DNA of 64,000 bases from Pteria penguin (GCA_035048485.1 CM068585.1:56043910-56107909); one strand, 5' to 3'; counted from the stretch's first letter, positions 38,201-49,365 are shown. Notes: generated by a model from the letters alone, not told the origin. Numbers and translations: made by a program.

Positions 38201-39062
38201 ATAGTTTTGAAGAATGTTGCCCTTGGTAAAGATGCGGAACAATCCTCTACGGTTTATTACGACGTTGCTGCTAATGCTGTCGATGGGAATCTTGGTAACA
38301 TAATTCACACTGCTGTTGGTGATACACGCCCTTGGTGGAAGGTTGATCTTGTGGATACATACTGGATTACTGAAGTTCGCTTTCTTCCAAGAAGAGACAT
38401 AAACGATATTTTTTGTAATTATTACATGGTTTAATGTTCTCGGTATCCGTTCTTTTTATATTTAACATTACTTAGACAGGTATACTGGAACTGGCAACAA
38501 GTTATCATCTTAAGGGTCGAATTATTGAGAAAGCTGAAAGAATAAGGACAGCTGTTTCTTCCTTATCTATGCATGTTATCACCACATAATGATATCTATG
38601 TGCAATAGAGCCGGTGTGGTGTAAACAACCACCACGTAAATAAAAAATGATTAGTTTCCTGAGTATGCAAAATAAGGACAAAAAATAAAGACATAGAATT
38701 TAATCCCGACAGGATGTCATATATTTTCAGAAACTTGGTGACAAAATGCTAATCTGAAACATAATGATATATGAAAAACTATTAACCAAATTACATGCCT
38801 TAAAAAGTAAAAGTGTTTAAATATACTTCTTATTTCAGACCTGCGTCTTCAGAATATCAACATTGACGTCTTCAACAGCGCAGATGAATGGCATAATACT
38901 TGTGGGTTCTACAGAGGTCCTCCCAGGAGCAAGAATTGGGTGTCGATGACTTGTGTCCAATTTACAAAAGGAAGATTTGTTAAGCTGTGGAAGAGCGAAA
39001 TGTCCGATCACTATTATATAGAAATGCGGGAAATTGAAATTTCTGGAGTGATTTCTTTCTAA
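32289..39062 (+). CDS. Secreted PAN/apple plus FTP (fucolectin-type) lectin, four exons
   Basis: Exons 32289-32337, 37175-37432, 38205-38414 and 38839-39062, all introns phase 1 with GT/AG ends, join into 741 nt and 246 residues. Exon 1 is a signal peptide (MSSVIVWIYIFLLFTKG). Exon 2 (residues 17-102) is a PAN/apple domain with Cys 28, 58, 62, 68, 78 and sequons NIS and NLT. Exons 3-4 (103-246) match the fucolectin/tachylectin/pentraxin-like F5/8C fold: NVALGKDAEQSS, AANAVDGN, PWWKVDL, ITEVRFLPRRD, GPPRSKNWVSMTC, EIEISG. H137 and R165/R166-D167 resemble the F-type sugar site HxnRxD, but the last basic residue of that site is not evident, so fucose binding is uncertain. Such proteins are secreted, and innate recognition is a common role (inference). 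A 2.8-kb mobile insertion separates the stop from the conserved AATAAA at 42170. Confidence 0.85.
32976..33018 (-). ncRNA. Hammerhead ribozyme
   Basis: Minus strand: stem I GTATCA with TGGTGC (two G-U pairs), core CTGAAGA, stem II GACA/TGTC, GAAA, palindromic stem III ATGCGCAT, cleavage triplet ATC. All core bases are present. Confidence 0.8.
33191..33893. mobile_element. Tc1/mariner-like MITE nested in the ribozyme element
   Basis: 703 bp, TA-flanked, ends CAGATGGGTGCAGTCCTAAC and reverse complement GGACTGCACCTCACTG. The subterminal regions hold many GTTAACGCG modules in both orientations. Confidence 0.8.
34055..34098 (-). ncRNA. Hammerhead ribozyme, best-preserved copy
   Basis: Minus strand: stem I GCATCA/TGATGC is fully complementary, core CTGAAGA, stem II GACA/TGTC, GAAA, stem III ATGCGCAT, triplet ATC. 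No mismatch in any helix. Stem III is a palindrome without a loop, which favours activity as a dimer. Confidence 0.85.
34436..35280. repeat. 30-bp minisatellite
   Basis: About 25 copies of a unit built on TTCTACACGATATG and TTTTGATATGATGCA; some longer units include CAGTATAATTAACCACGATA. Because the unit is 10 codons long, both strands stay open for about 150 residues (FDMIHFYT-like and MYHIKTYRV-like). These are not genes. Confidence 0.9.
35281..37174. other. Intron 1, rest
   Basis: 35700-37174 is collinear with 19060-22365 of copy 1 minus its insertions. Segment S recurs at about 36990-37110 (GATTTGTGTCATACAGCTTT), absent at the matching place in copy 1. No other gene. Confidence 0.5.
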
Positions 39063-39280
39063 ACTGTTTAATTTCAATTGTTAAAGAAAGTGACATATTT
39101 TCAATACTGAAAAAATGTAATTGGACTGAAATGTCATCTTTCCAAAATACCTCTGCCTTAAATTGACATTTTAGCATTATTGACCATAACTAATTTCCAG
39201 AGTTGCTCGACATTTTATTTTTTCTTGTTTATATTGCTGATATTGATATTTGTGCCTGCATACGTTTATTTCATATTTTG

Positions 39281-42107
39281 ATGTAGTAGCCTCGAGGTAT
39301 CAAAATTTTCCTATCGATCAATTTTACTGAAAATCGCACAGTAGTTAGCATTCAGATACATACATATTATGACACAGTTTGGACTGAATTTATCCATGGG
39401 TAATTTTTGACAACAGCACAAAATGAGGCATTTTCAACCCGTTCTAGCAAGCTTTGAACGATTTCAAGATATTTCAATTGTTCTTGGAACTGATAACAAC
39501 CAGGTTAGATCAGTATATGAAATCTCTCAATGTTTTTGAAGGATATATGCTATAATTTAAATACCTCATCATATTTATTCCTTGCGTAGTCCTTGTAAAA
39601 TTAACTTAATCCCTGATTGATGTAGTAAAAATTATCAATTTCTGAGTTCCTCATAAGACTATTCCTATCCATCTGTAAAAAAAAAATCTATCGTGTAATC
39701 TTTTTTTTTTTCAAAAAGAATTTTGAATGTTTTTTTCTACATAACAGCTTTCTGCTATATCATTTTCAGAAAATGTTTGAAATATTGAATGTCTATACAA
39801 TAGAACAGTTTGTGTATGGAATTTCTTTTGTATGCGCCCCCCCCCCCCCTCATCGAATTACGTAATGTTGGGGATCCATGTATATAACTTTTGCCCTATC
39901 TCTGTTTCAAGTATCAGTCTACAACATCGACATCGACCTTATCCATCACATTTGAACTATAAAAGCAGAAGACTTCATATTGAACGTTTGTATTTCACAT
40001 ATAAAGTCCTTGCAACAAATGACCTTGAACTCGATGACCTTGTCATCTTGACCGTGTACAAAATGCTAGAATTAGCTAAAATTGACCTTGTCTACATTTT
40101 ATCAAACATAAGAGACACAGACTTCAATCTGAGAGATGTACCCTACTAATGAAACCCTTTATAATCACACCAAAGTCAATGACCTTAAGACCTTGACCTT
40201 AAAGTCAAAAATGCGTTTTACCTTGCCCATTATAATTACTTATGAATTATAAAACACACACGTATGTATTGGGAATGAAAGGGAAGTTGCAAGGTTTGAA
40301 ATGATTTTCCATACAAAAGTCATGTTTATGGCTGCAACCCCCTTTCCGGACCGAATACTGCAAAACATTAGTCATGGGAGACTGCATCCTCTCCTTTTCC
40401 CTTTTTCAAACAAAATTACTAGATCCGCCTATGGTAGGTGTACTTCATTTATGAAACCCTTTCTGACGATATTAAGGTGAAATTATCTGGTGATCCTGAC
40501 TGTGAACTATGAGTCTGGGTAATTACATATGTTCTATTACCAAAAAAGTTTGTTTGAACACATTGACATGTGCGTTTTTGTGATGGTTTTCCATGCGGAA
40601 CAACACGTTTGGCCCAACTACTAGTTTTATTCACTAAGCCGCCGACAACAAACAACTTTAATGTGTACCAAGCACATAAAATTACTGAATACATGTATAT
40701 CTGAAAATACTGACGTTGTACTTCATCGTACATAATCAACCAACATAAAACTACAACGCCGCATTCAATGCACAATGACGTCAGTTAGATGCCAGTAACT
40801 GAGTCAGCGTCATTTCCGGTAAAACGCGTGTCGTTTATTTTTCATTCCCTTGTGAAAGAAAGGCTGAATATTTAGACAAATAATGAGGATAACTCTGCAA
40901 ATATAGGAGAAATGATCGTTTGAAGATGACATTAAAACATGCTGGATTTTCTGCAATATATATGTTGTGTTCGGTGACCAGGTCGTCAAACAAACTATCG
41001 GAATCCCTTTGGGGAATAATTGTGCTCCTTTACTAGTCGATTTGCTCCTTTCGTCGTCCGAAACTGACTTCATACAAAATCTTGTAAGTCAAAATAAGAA
41101 GCAATTGGCATTGTCCTTTAATTTTACATTCAGATATATTGATGGTGTACTATTTATAAATAACAAAAACTTTGATACATACGTATATACAATATATCCC
41201 AAGGAACTTGAAATTAAGGACACTACAATATCCAATTCATGAGCTTCATATTTAGATCTGCTCATTGATATCGACCGAGATGGTAAACTTACTACTTCAA
41301 TTTATGACAAACGTGATAAATTTAGTTTCCCCATTGTTATCTTTCCATATACTAGTAGCAACATTTCTTTATCGCCTACGTACGGTGTTTATGTATCCCA
41401 ATTGATTCGATATGCACGAGCGTCATCTGAGTATTGCTCTTTCATTTATCGAAGTCAACTATTAGGAGAAAAGTTACTCAAACAAAGATATGAGTTATCA
41501 CGACTTATGTTAACATTCCGCAAATTTTACGGTCGTTATAAAGACCGTATTTGCTCATATGATGTATCGTTGTCTGACATGTTGATTTCCTCATTTCACA
41601 GTAATTATATCACCTGTATTACCTATACTATACAGCAGTATTGTTACTGCTTATGACATATACCTATTTTGACTACGGCTGTGCCGTTTCCTAATTCTGT
41701 GACAGCGAATAATACTTTTTCGCTTATACTTATGGTATCACGACGGGTGTGACCGGTTTACAGGGGATTCTTACTCTTTCCATGGCACCTGATCCCATCT
41801 CTCTTTTGAGAGAGGTTCGTGATTGCTAATATTTTATTTACATAAATATTGTCGTGTTTCTTCGACTTCGAGGTGTGGATATCGGATCAATATCTTTGAT
41901 TTGTACATGTTTACAAATATCCAAGATCGTTATCTTTAAAATGCTTGAAAAACGTGCGTACGCGTATATGATTTAGATATAATTATTTGTAACGGTTTTT
42001 GTGTGGACGACATAGGTCTAGATCTGAAACATAGTTGAAAAGTGCCCATACATGTAAACGTTGTATATACTTTTCAGAATTACGTCCCTTAAATCGCCTC
42101 TATTACC
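39281..42107 (+). mobile_element. Penelope-like element inserted in the lectin 3' UTR
   Basis: Copy 1 reads TTTCATATTTTAAATTGCCA at about 23948-23970; in copy 2 the same flanks (CATATTTT and TTTCCATTTCCC) are 2.8 kb apart. The insertion has a poly-C tract (about 39837-39849), GACCTTGA-type repeats (about 40020-40210), a reverse-transcriptase relic, and the tail motif (about 41745-41815). Its 5' part recurs inverted at 43400-45445 and its 3' end at 28600-28840. A clear target duplication was not seen. Confidence 0.7.
40925..41656 (+). pseudogene. Penelope-like reverse transcriptase with one stop and a changed catalytic residue
   Basis: One frame reads through nearly the whole relic: VVFGDQVVKQTIGIPLGNNC, APLLVDLLLSSSETDFI, FNFTFRYIDGVLFI, YPKELEIKDTT, ASYLDLLIDIDRDG, IYDKRDKFSFPIV, YGVYVSQLIRYARASSEY, TFRKFYGRYKDRI. 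Only one in-frame stop interrupts it, TGA at 41240-41242, where relatives have an arginine or similar residue. The catalytic YxDD is YIDG, so the second aspartate is lost. It lacks the upstream part of the protein and any endonuclease. Same family as 10326-11110. Better preserved than that copy, but still dead. Confidence 0.8.
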
Positions 42108-42169
42108 TTCAATTTCCATTTCCCTGCAAAAATGGTTCTATTTCTTAGCTTAATTATTCTGAACGTATG

Positions 42170-42175
42170 AATAAA
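42170..42175 (+). promoter_or_regulatory. Conserved polyadenylation signal of the lectin locus
   Basis: AATAAA conserved with copy 1 (24014-24019), where it lies 259 bases after the stop. In copy 2 it is about 3.1 kb after the stop because of the mobile insertion. Confidence 0.5.
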
Positions 42176-42365
42176 ATACTTTCTTTGGTACATGTTACTT
42201 TAGTTTTCGATTTTGTCGTCATATAATATTTAAGTTTCTAAATATATGCGTACCTACAATTATATACAACATGATAGATAGAGGATTATCAAACAAGTGT
42301 GACAATTAATCACTAGTGATATTAAACTGATGAAGTTAATTATGATACAATGTAAACTATCTAAT

Positions 42366-42642
42366 ACAGCCCATGTGTCCTAGTGGATAAGGTGCTCGGC
42401 TCTTAATCGAGAGGTCACGGGTTGGATTCCCGACCTCGGCACACCGGTGTTTTGCCTTACGGATAAAACAGTAAAAACCGAGGTCCCGTGTCACGGTAGG
42501 CGTGACACGTAGAAAAAACCTCATCGCTTTGGATGGGTCCAATGCAAAGGTGTAAACTTGTATGCAACGCATCATGCCGATGCCTTCACCATATATGTAA
42601 GATAATCGTGGAGTGACGTCAAACAATAATCAATCAGTCAAA
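42366..42642 (+). mobile_element. tRNA-derived SINE, full length
   Basis: tRNA-like head with A box (CTAGTGGATAAGG) and B box, a body with GTGTCACGGTAGGCGTGACA, and a tail ending AATCAATCAGTCAAA. Flanked by perfect TATCTAAT target duplications (42358-42365, 42643-42650). Confidence 0.85.
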
Positions 42643-42650
42643 TATCTAAT

Positions 42651-43399
42651 GGAGTTGTGATGACACTTGGAATTACTGGAATTTAGGACGAAAACTATAC
42701 TTCAGTGTAACAGGGAGAGATAATGATTTCTGTATTCAGTTATCGTAAAATCCGGTTTTCCAAGATTTAAAAAAATGAGAATCGGGAACGGCCACGAAAT
42801 CAAATACATGAAATCGTCACAGTGGAAGTTCTGTGGTTGATACAATGACGGTATAGAAGAGAATGAAGTTGCCCTTTCTAGAATTATAAAATTATGCGCT
42901 CTATATAGTTGCTGAAATATCTTATATCATCAATAAATGAATAATGTACAAGACACAGAATACAATGTATCCTGGAAATTATTCTGAGGCAAAGCATACA
43001 ATGAGGTATTGCTAAACACATAGATATCGCAAAATGTACTCAAAGACATTTAAATACATGAAACATGTTTTTGAATTGAAAAAATCAATTTCGTCTGCAG
43101 AAAAAATGTGATTGCACTATAAGTAATATGAAAGATACATGGATATATGTGTAGCTTAAGTCCTGTATATCAAGGAAATGAAAATCAATGAAAAATAAAA
43201 ATGTGGCTGCTCTTAAACTGAACATGACAAATGATCATACAACGAGAAACATAAATTGAATGAAAAGACATTAGGTAAGGTTTCGAGGCACTCCTTCCTT
43301 TCTATTTGTCTACGATAAGAGGGATGAAGAAAACACACGTAAATTAGCTATACATAAACGTGAATATGCACAGCTAACAAAATACGCCCAAAACGGAAA
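42651..43399. other. Noncoding, nothing recognised
   Basis: AT-rich spacer between the lectin duplication and the inverted Penelope-type arm. Confidence 0.35.
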
Positions 43400-43584
43400 G
43401 ACAAAAATATTCGTAATTTTATGTGTTTCAAATGATACTCATTAAAGTTATTTGTTTTTGTGGCTTCGTGAATAAATCTAGTGATGGATTCTTCCGTGAA
43501 ATGCGCCAAACGTGTTGTTCCCCATGGAAAACCATCTATACGTACAAAAAGCACATGTCAATGTTTGCAACAATTCCTTGTTGG

Positions 43585-43762
43585 TTGGTTGATTGGTGTT
43601 TTACGTCGCTATCAATAATATTTCAGTTATATGGACAATTATATATGACATGGAAGCAGGAAGCTACCAACCTCTTAAACATAGTGGCGCAACCCGGGAA
43701 TCGAACCCGGATCGTCGGCGCCGCAAGCCAAGCGCTTAACAACTACACCAAGCCTGCCCCAA
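43585..43762 (-). mobile_element. Second SINE family, 178 bp
   Basis: Minus strand: tRNA-like head with A box TGGTGTAGTTG and B box GGGTTCGATTCCC, tail CGACGTAAAACACCAATCAA. Perfect CCTTGTTGG target duplications at 43576-43584 and 43763-43771; the partner arm near 40540 lacks it (empty site). Confidence 0.85.
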
Positions 43763-44528
43763 CCTTGTTGGTAATAGTACATATGTATTTACGCAGACTT
43801 ATGGTTCAATTTCAAGAACACAAGATAATTCACCTTAATGTCATCACAAAGGGTTTCATAAATGAAGTAGGCAGATCTACAGATTTTTGAAAAGGGAAGA
43901 GCATACCATTTAGAATTCGTAAGTAATGAGCAAGTTAATAATTATTTTGACATTAAAGTCATGGTCACAAGGTAATTGACTTTGGTGTCATTTGAAAGGG
44001 TTTCATTAGTAGGTTACACCTCTCAGATTTAAAGTTGGTCACACTTCTCAGATTTGTCTCTGTCTCTTATGTTTCAAAAAATGTGAACATAGTTAAGTTT
44101 AACTAATTCTAGCATATTATTCATTGTCAAGGTGACAAGACTTCAAGGTCATTTGTTGAAAAGGCTTTATAGGTGAAGTACACATGTCATATATGATAGT
44201 TTTTACTTTTATAGTTCAACTGTTATGGACAAGGTCGATGATACAGACTGACACTTGAATCACAGATAAGGCAAATGTAATATACATGGAACCCCGACAC
44301 TACATATTTCGATCCGTGGGCATACAAAGGAAATACCATACGTAAATTGTTGTATTTTATAGACATTCAATACTTTCAAACATTTTCTGAATAGATAAAT
44401 GTTTTAGGATGTTGTTTATGAAGTAATCATTATACATATCACATACGGACATTTGAGCATAGTGTGAGAAGAAAGGGAGGGGGTGTAATTTAACTTTGAA
44501 TAACTTAGCAACCCTAGGTTAAGTTTTC

Positions 44529-44983
44529 TTTAAAGTGCTATTACAATGCTGGGATATTTTCAATTTTCTCAAAATCCTAACTGAATTATTATAAAACTCA
44601 TAAAAAACGCTGCTCCTTCTACTTCAGTATGTCTCTGAGAGATATCTAAAAATATCCATTTGCCCGATTTTACGGGAACACCCGAGTAAAAGATAGGCTT
44701 CCTGTACAATTTGTTGTACATCTTTTAACGTCATTCTCCTGTGACCTCACAATGCAGACATTCACGTCATAATTAAAACCCAAGGAAAAGTAGCATTTGT
44801 ACAACTTCTGACGTCACATATTACGGAGATTAACGACTGAAAAAATCCATATAGCTGTTTATGGATTGTTGTATATATCTTGTGATCGGAGTCATGCAGC
44901 AGTGTAATTTTTTGTCAGCGACTTGTGTATGTAGATGCGCACATTGTATAGAAAAATTGTGAACATTCTTATAGCACTTTAAA
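44529..44983. mobile_element. 455-bp MITE with TTTAAAGTGCTATTA ends
   Basis: The left end TTTAAAGTGCTATTA and right end TTATAGCACTTTAAA are inverted. TTAA occurs at both edges, so it may be a TTAA target duplication (piggyBac-like) or part of the TIR. It is absent from the partner arm. Confidence 0.65.
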
Positions 44984-45445
44984 CTGATATAGAAGATAGC
45001 TGTTATATTGAAAAAAAAAATATTCCACAGTTTTTTGAAAAAATTAAACGATAGAATTTTTTTACAGATGGATAGAAGTAATATTATGAGGGACTCAGTA
45101 ATTAGTAATTTTCACCACATTCATCAGGGAATGAGTTTAATTTTCAAGGATTAAGCAAAGAATAAATATGATGATGCCTTTTAATTATTGGATGTATCCT
45201 TCAAAGGCATTGAGAGTTTTCATATACTGATCTAACCCTTTGTTATCAGTTTCCATGAACATTTAAAATATCTTGGCATCAAATCAAAGCATGACAAAAT
45301 GAGTTGAAAATGCCTCATTTTGTACTATTGTCAAAAGATAACCCATGGATCAACTCATTCCAAACTGTGTCATATTGTGTATCTATATAAAGGCTAACTA
45401 CTGTACGATTTTCTGAATTGATCGATAGGAAAATTTTTGATACCT

Positions 45446-47470
45446 TAAAATGCATGTAGATAAATAAAGCAACGAATGAATGAATGAATAAATGAATGAA
45501 TGCTATCATTGCATACATGTAAATTGTAATTGATTGAAATAAAAAAAAAGTCTGTAGAAGTCAAACTTTGGAAAAACCCAATTCTTAAAATAGAAAGTAA
45601 GAGATTATAGTAACCGTAGAAAAAAGTCAGCATTTGATACAATTTCTTTTTACAAAATAATGTAACAGAATGTATTTGTAATTTGAACAATACGGTCTTT
45701 CTTGATGATTAATAATTACTTACTGTTGATTTAGAAGTAGTCTTTGTTGTGGGGTATTGACATCTCCTACTCTACAGTAGGACACGACCATGTTAAATTA
45801 ATTTATTGCTTGTTAATATTCAATGTAAGCATACTCATTCAAAATTTATACTTCACAGTACTATATTACATTTTAAACATAGATTTCATGTAAATAATAC
45901 TGCTATATAGACTTATTTCTGTGATAAATTTCTCTGTAAAACATATCTGGGTCACTGATGCTCTTCAAGTAGATATATTTTGTTATTTTTTACTTGGTTT
46001 TCATTTTCACTGATTGTGTATGTCTTCTGGTTTCATGATTTTCGTACATATGGTTTGGATTTATCCATCATCTTTACACCTCATGGCATTGTCAAGCAGC
46101 TGTTAACATATTTTGGTACTTCCTATTGGAATATTACCGTGAATTAATATTACATACTTATTATATACGGAAGAATGAATATTCCTAAAGTTATTTTTTT
46201 GAATTTAAAGTTATTTAACATTCATCGTGTATTTATGTCTCAATTACGGTACCACTGTTTAAGGTAGACATATTTCGTTGACTTTTGCATGCTCTTCGCC
46301 TGAATTCGCCCGTCATCCTTGGCCTTATGTCTAGCGATATGTCCAAGTCATTCAATATTGCAAAGGATGCGATTTATAATAGCGCAATTTGGGGTGAGGG
46401 TTGTGAAAACTACGGTGCAATATTGCTTCTTTATATTCTTTGTACACTTCCATTAGTGTGTATATATTAAATGAAATTTACTTAGGTCTGTGTATATATA
46501 TATATGTATATATGTGTATGTGAAATTCAACTTAATGTACCCTGTGTAATCAATGATTTTGCTTGAATAAAAATATATTTGGAGAAGAGCAAAAAAGGGC
46601 ATATTTCCGATGAATTTAATAGGAGGTGAACATGTTGTGGCTGAATGTGAGGAACGTCTGCGCCTGGTTGAGACTCTGACTAAAGAAATGCGGATTGTTT
46701 CTCCTCGGGCCATGAATTTTCCTCCGAGTCTGGCAGTTAGCGTGTCTGTGGGTATGTGATACGTTAGGTGAGGGGATGTTTGTACCTGATGGAGGATCTG
46801 ACTGGCAAAGTGCGAAAAGTTTCTCCACCTTGTATGAATGTTCTTTTAGACTGGCAGATTGCATATCTATGGGCTATCACATGTCTCTGATATGTTATTG
46901 GCTGGGTAAAGATATAAATGAAATTACTGTTTTTAATCAATTAAAACTACTCTTTAACCCTTTTTACTCTCCAATAAATTTCCATGTAACAATTTAAATC
47001 AGTTCAGTAAGGCTGCATCATTTGTCCTTTTTTAAAACTGCAGGATGTAAGAAAATCTAAAACAAAATTTTCTTGGATATTGTAGACAAAGTTCGGCCAC
47101 GGTGGGGACTCATCTTATATGTAACATGTAATAAACATAATAACGAAAATTACAGTTCCTTCAATAGAAATGAACATTTATTAAAGTAAGATTAAAAAAA
47201 ATTCTTTATTGATTACATTGTTCTACCACGATTAAATATTTACAAGAAACATTATTTAGTTATCTCATCGGTTATACTTAAATTTTAAGTGGGTAAGCCT
47301 AAAAAAACACCTTGATTCTGATTTGTACTGTTATTTAGCTTTTTGTTTTGTGATTTCTTGCCGATGAGCGTTTTGCCGTCATCTTGCAAATACTTTTGTT
47401 AAATTATATTGCATATGTATTATAGAAAACGTTAAAATGATTACCACACAATCAATATTTGAACATATAT
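45446..47470. other. Noncoding; ribozyme-element fragment near 46015-46080
   Basis: About 46015-46080 (plus) is the reverse complement of the block at 4073-4135 and 49183-49237, including TTTATCCATCATCTTTAC, so a ribozyme-element fragment is present. Two MARGETI- and TMR-like ORFs near 46453-46864 show no domain. Nothing else recognised. Confidence 0.45.
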
Positions 47471-48620
47471 ACGTAATTAATTTGTGCACCAGGAGCCAGT
47501 TTCATCAACATGTGTAAATTGTCGACTAAATCTTACGCCAACTGCGAAAGTCTACATATGTATATTCTTACTTAAACGAAATGGGTGTTTCATCAACCGG
47601 CGTAAGTGTGTACGTACGTAAAGATCCGACTAGCGAGTTGACTAACTTTACGCGGTACAAATGCATGCATAATGTATATTGAAATATTACTTTTCACAAG
47701 TCCTAGTGTATTTTTAATACATTTATTTTGCAACACGGGCTTACATTTAAATCTTTATGCGCTTGTAAACATGTAAATCTAGTGTCGTAATTGAATCGTA
47801 TGCAGAACTTGAAATTAAGTTATAAAATGAAAGACATTAATTAAAATATCCCGATAAGTACACGTGTAACCATCTATAAAGATCTATAAAGTCAACTGAA
47901 TTACGCGACGAAATAGAAAAAAAGAATCCCCCTCCCCTTTCTGTCAATCTAGTATAATACAGTATTTTGTCCAAGACGACTAACACCCTCCATAAGTCCC
48001 GTTAAAAATAAAAAATACCTAGAGTAAATTTATAGTAAAACAAACTATCACGATATATATATTGTCTTATTTACTAACTGGAAACATTAAATAAGAATTA
48101 GAATTTATCACATTGGTTTATGTCATCATCACTAAGTAGAGGTAGGAGGTTGGCGTAGACTTTAGACTAAATCTACGCTTAACGTCGAGATTCATCGTTT
48201 GGTGAAAGGCAAAATAATTTGAAATCTAGTTTAGTCGAGTATTTACGTCAAACTACGCGTACGCCAGAAGTTACCCCGTTTGATGAAACGGACTCTAGAT
48301 GTGTATTTCAACAATATGCTCTCTTCGGGAATGCTCATGGCAGACTGATTGGAAGTCTAGTAACATATAAATATTAAATGAGCAGAGAGAAAACCAACGT
48401 TACCGAAAGAGCCATAAAATCAGTCTATGTACAGAGCTATGAAAAAAGGAGATCCCCATAGTTTTAGAGTAATTTACAAAATTTCATGACTAAAAATTTT
48501 TAATATATCTTTCACGTCAGTTCAAAAGCATAAAATGTATTGAAATTTTGACTTATAATGTTCATGGAAATATCAGACCACCAGCAGTGACACATTATAG
48601 TGGTTATAAAAATATCAGAA
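47470..48620 (-). mobile_element. Hammerhead-ribozyme element relic interrupted by a MITE
   Basis: Element sequence starts at TTTGTGCACCAG (47481-47492) and resumes at AGATGTGTATTTCAACAA (48297 on), so a MITE splits the ribozyme itself between the stem I arm and the cleavage triplet. The ribozyme core is decayed (CCGAAGA instead of CTGAAGA). The body to about 48620 keeps AAATTTTTAATATATCTTTC and CCACCAGCAGTGACAC. Confidence 0.6.
47493..48295. mobile_element. 803-bp MITE with GTTTCATCAA ends
   Basis: Left GAGCCAGTTTCATCAA and right (reverse complement) GAGTCCGTTTCATCAA. The interior repeats the CATCAA-type and TTACGCC/GGCGTAA-type blocks in both orientations. The flanking bases CAG and TAG may be an imperfect 3-bp target duplication. 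Confidence 0.7.
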
Positions 48621-48624
48621 CATA

Positions 48625-48690
48625 TATACGTTATAATTTGTGCTAGAGATGCGCATTTTGATGCTCTTTGCCGAATGATTGGAATTCTAA
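48625..48690 (-). ncRNA. Hammerhead ribozyme relic, core deleted
   Basis: TTGTGCTAGAGATGCGCATTTT is joined directly to GATGCTC, so stem II and the CTGAAGA core are missing. It cannot be active. Confidence 0.55.
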
Positions 48691-48839
48691 TAATATATAA
48701 ATGTTTGATGACCAGGTAAACAACGAAGAAGTACTAATCAGTTATCCAGTGTCTAAGTTTAAATGGGGAGGCTAAGTTGTGAAAATATCCCATTTTGAAC
48801 CACGGAATATTGTATGGAGCATGATGATAGTGAATGTCT

Positions 48840-49211
48840 CCTGTTTGCACTCAACATCCGTCGCAACAGTTATATGGAAACGTCAAATTCGGTGAGGTTC
48901 CCAATTCACACAGGGATGTTCGTAAATGGGGATGGTGACTTCATGATAGGTATTTATCGAACAATCATTCAATCGCACTCTAGAATGTCATGACTCTTCC
49001 GGCAAAGCGGGATCTCATATTCTTTTATGATATCACCGCAGTGACCATAGAGATTCCTCATTGACGATTTCAGGTATGCTGTAGCATACCCCTGAATAAG
49101 TAGCTTATCGGTTACCCATTTAAACCTTGTGACAACACCGTTGTATTTCGAACATGTCTTGACGTACCTTATAATGAAAAGATGATGGATAAATCCAAAC
49201 CATAAGTCCAA
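48840..49211 (-). pseudogene. Penelope-like reverse transcriptase, C-terminal fragment
   Basis: The minus-strand translation of 49190-48969 contains RYVKTCSKYNGVV, DKLLIQGY and LKSSMRNLYGHCGDIIKEYE, matching RYARASSEY, EKLLKQ and LRKFYGRYKDRI of the other RT relics. A decayed tail motif follows near 48840-48880 (TTGCGACGGATG on the minus strand). The N-terminal half and the catalytic motif are missing. Confidence 0.65.
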
Positions 49212-49365
49212 AAATCATGAAACCAGAGGACATACAAAAAAAGGGAAAATGAAAACCAAGTAGAATATAACGAAATATGTCAACTTGAAGAGCTTATGTG
49301 AGATCAGGTGCCCGGGGAGAGTTAACATCTCCTGCTTGCTAGCAACACGCGTCACATATACCCAG
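49183..49365 (-). repeat. Ribozyme-element block and Penelope-type tail motif
   Basis: 49183-49237 repeats GATGATGGATAAATCCAAAC and CCAGAGGACATAC of 4073-4135. 49295-49365 has GAGATCAGGTGCCCGGGGAG and the CATCTCCTGCTTGC block, the inverted tail motif. Confidence 0.6.

Larger units (their letters stand above)
31500..42650 (+). repeat. Segmental duplication, lectin locus copy 2
   Basis: Pair of 15600-24215. The left breakpoint is near GTGAAAATGTGTTTG / ATGAAAATGTGTTTG. It ends with the shared SINE. It carries two insertions absent from copy 1: the ribozyme element and the Penelope-like element. Confidence 0.85.
43400..45445 (-). mobile_element. Inverted copy of the 5' part of the Penelope-like element
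   Basis: Reverse complement of 39295-40695, from GGTATCAAAAATTTTCC at 45445 inward to CACATAAAATTAC near 43415. Longer than its partner because of a nested SINE (43585-43762), a nested MITE (44529-44983) and about 130 bp of extra sequence before the MITE. It has no RT. Confidence 0.75.

Noticed and set aside
43423..43890. 155-residue ORF
   Set aside because: It runs through a nested SINE and Penelope-type noncoding sequence.
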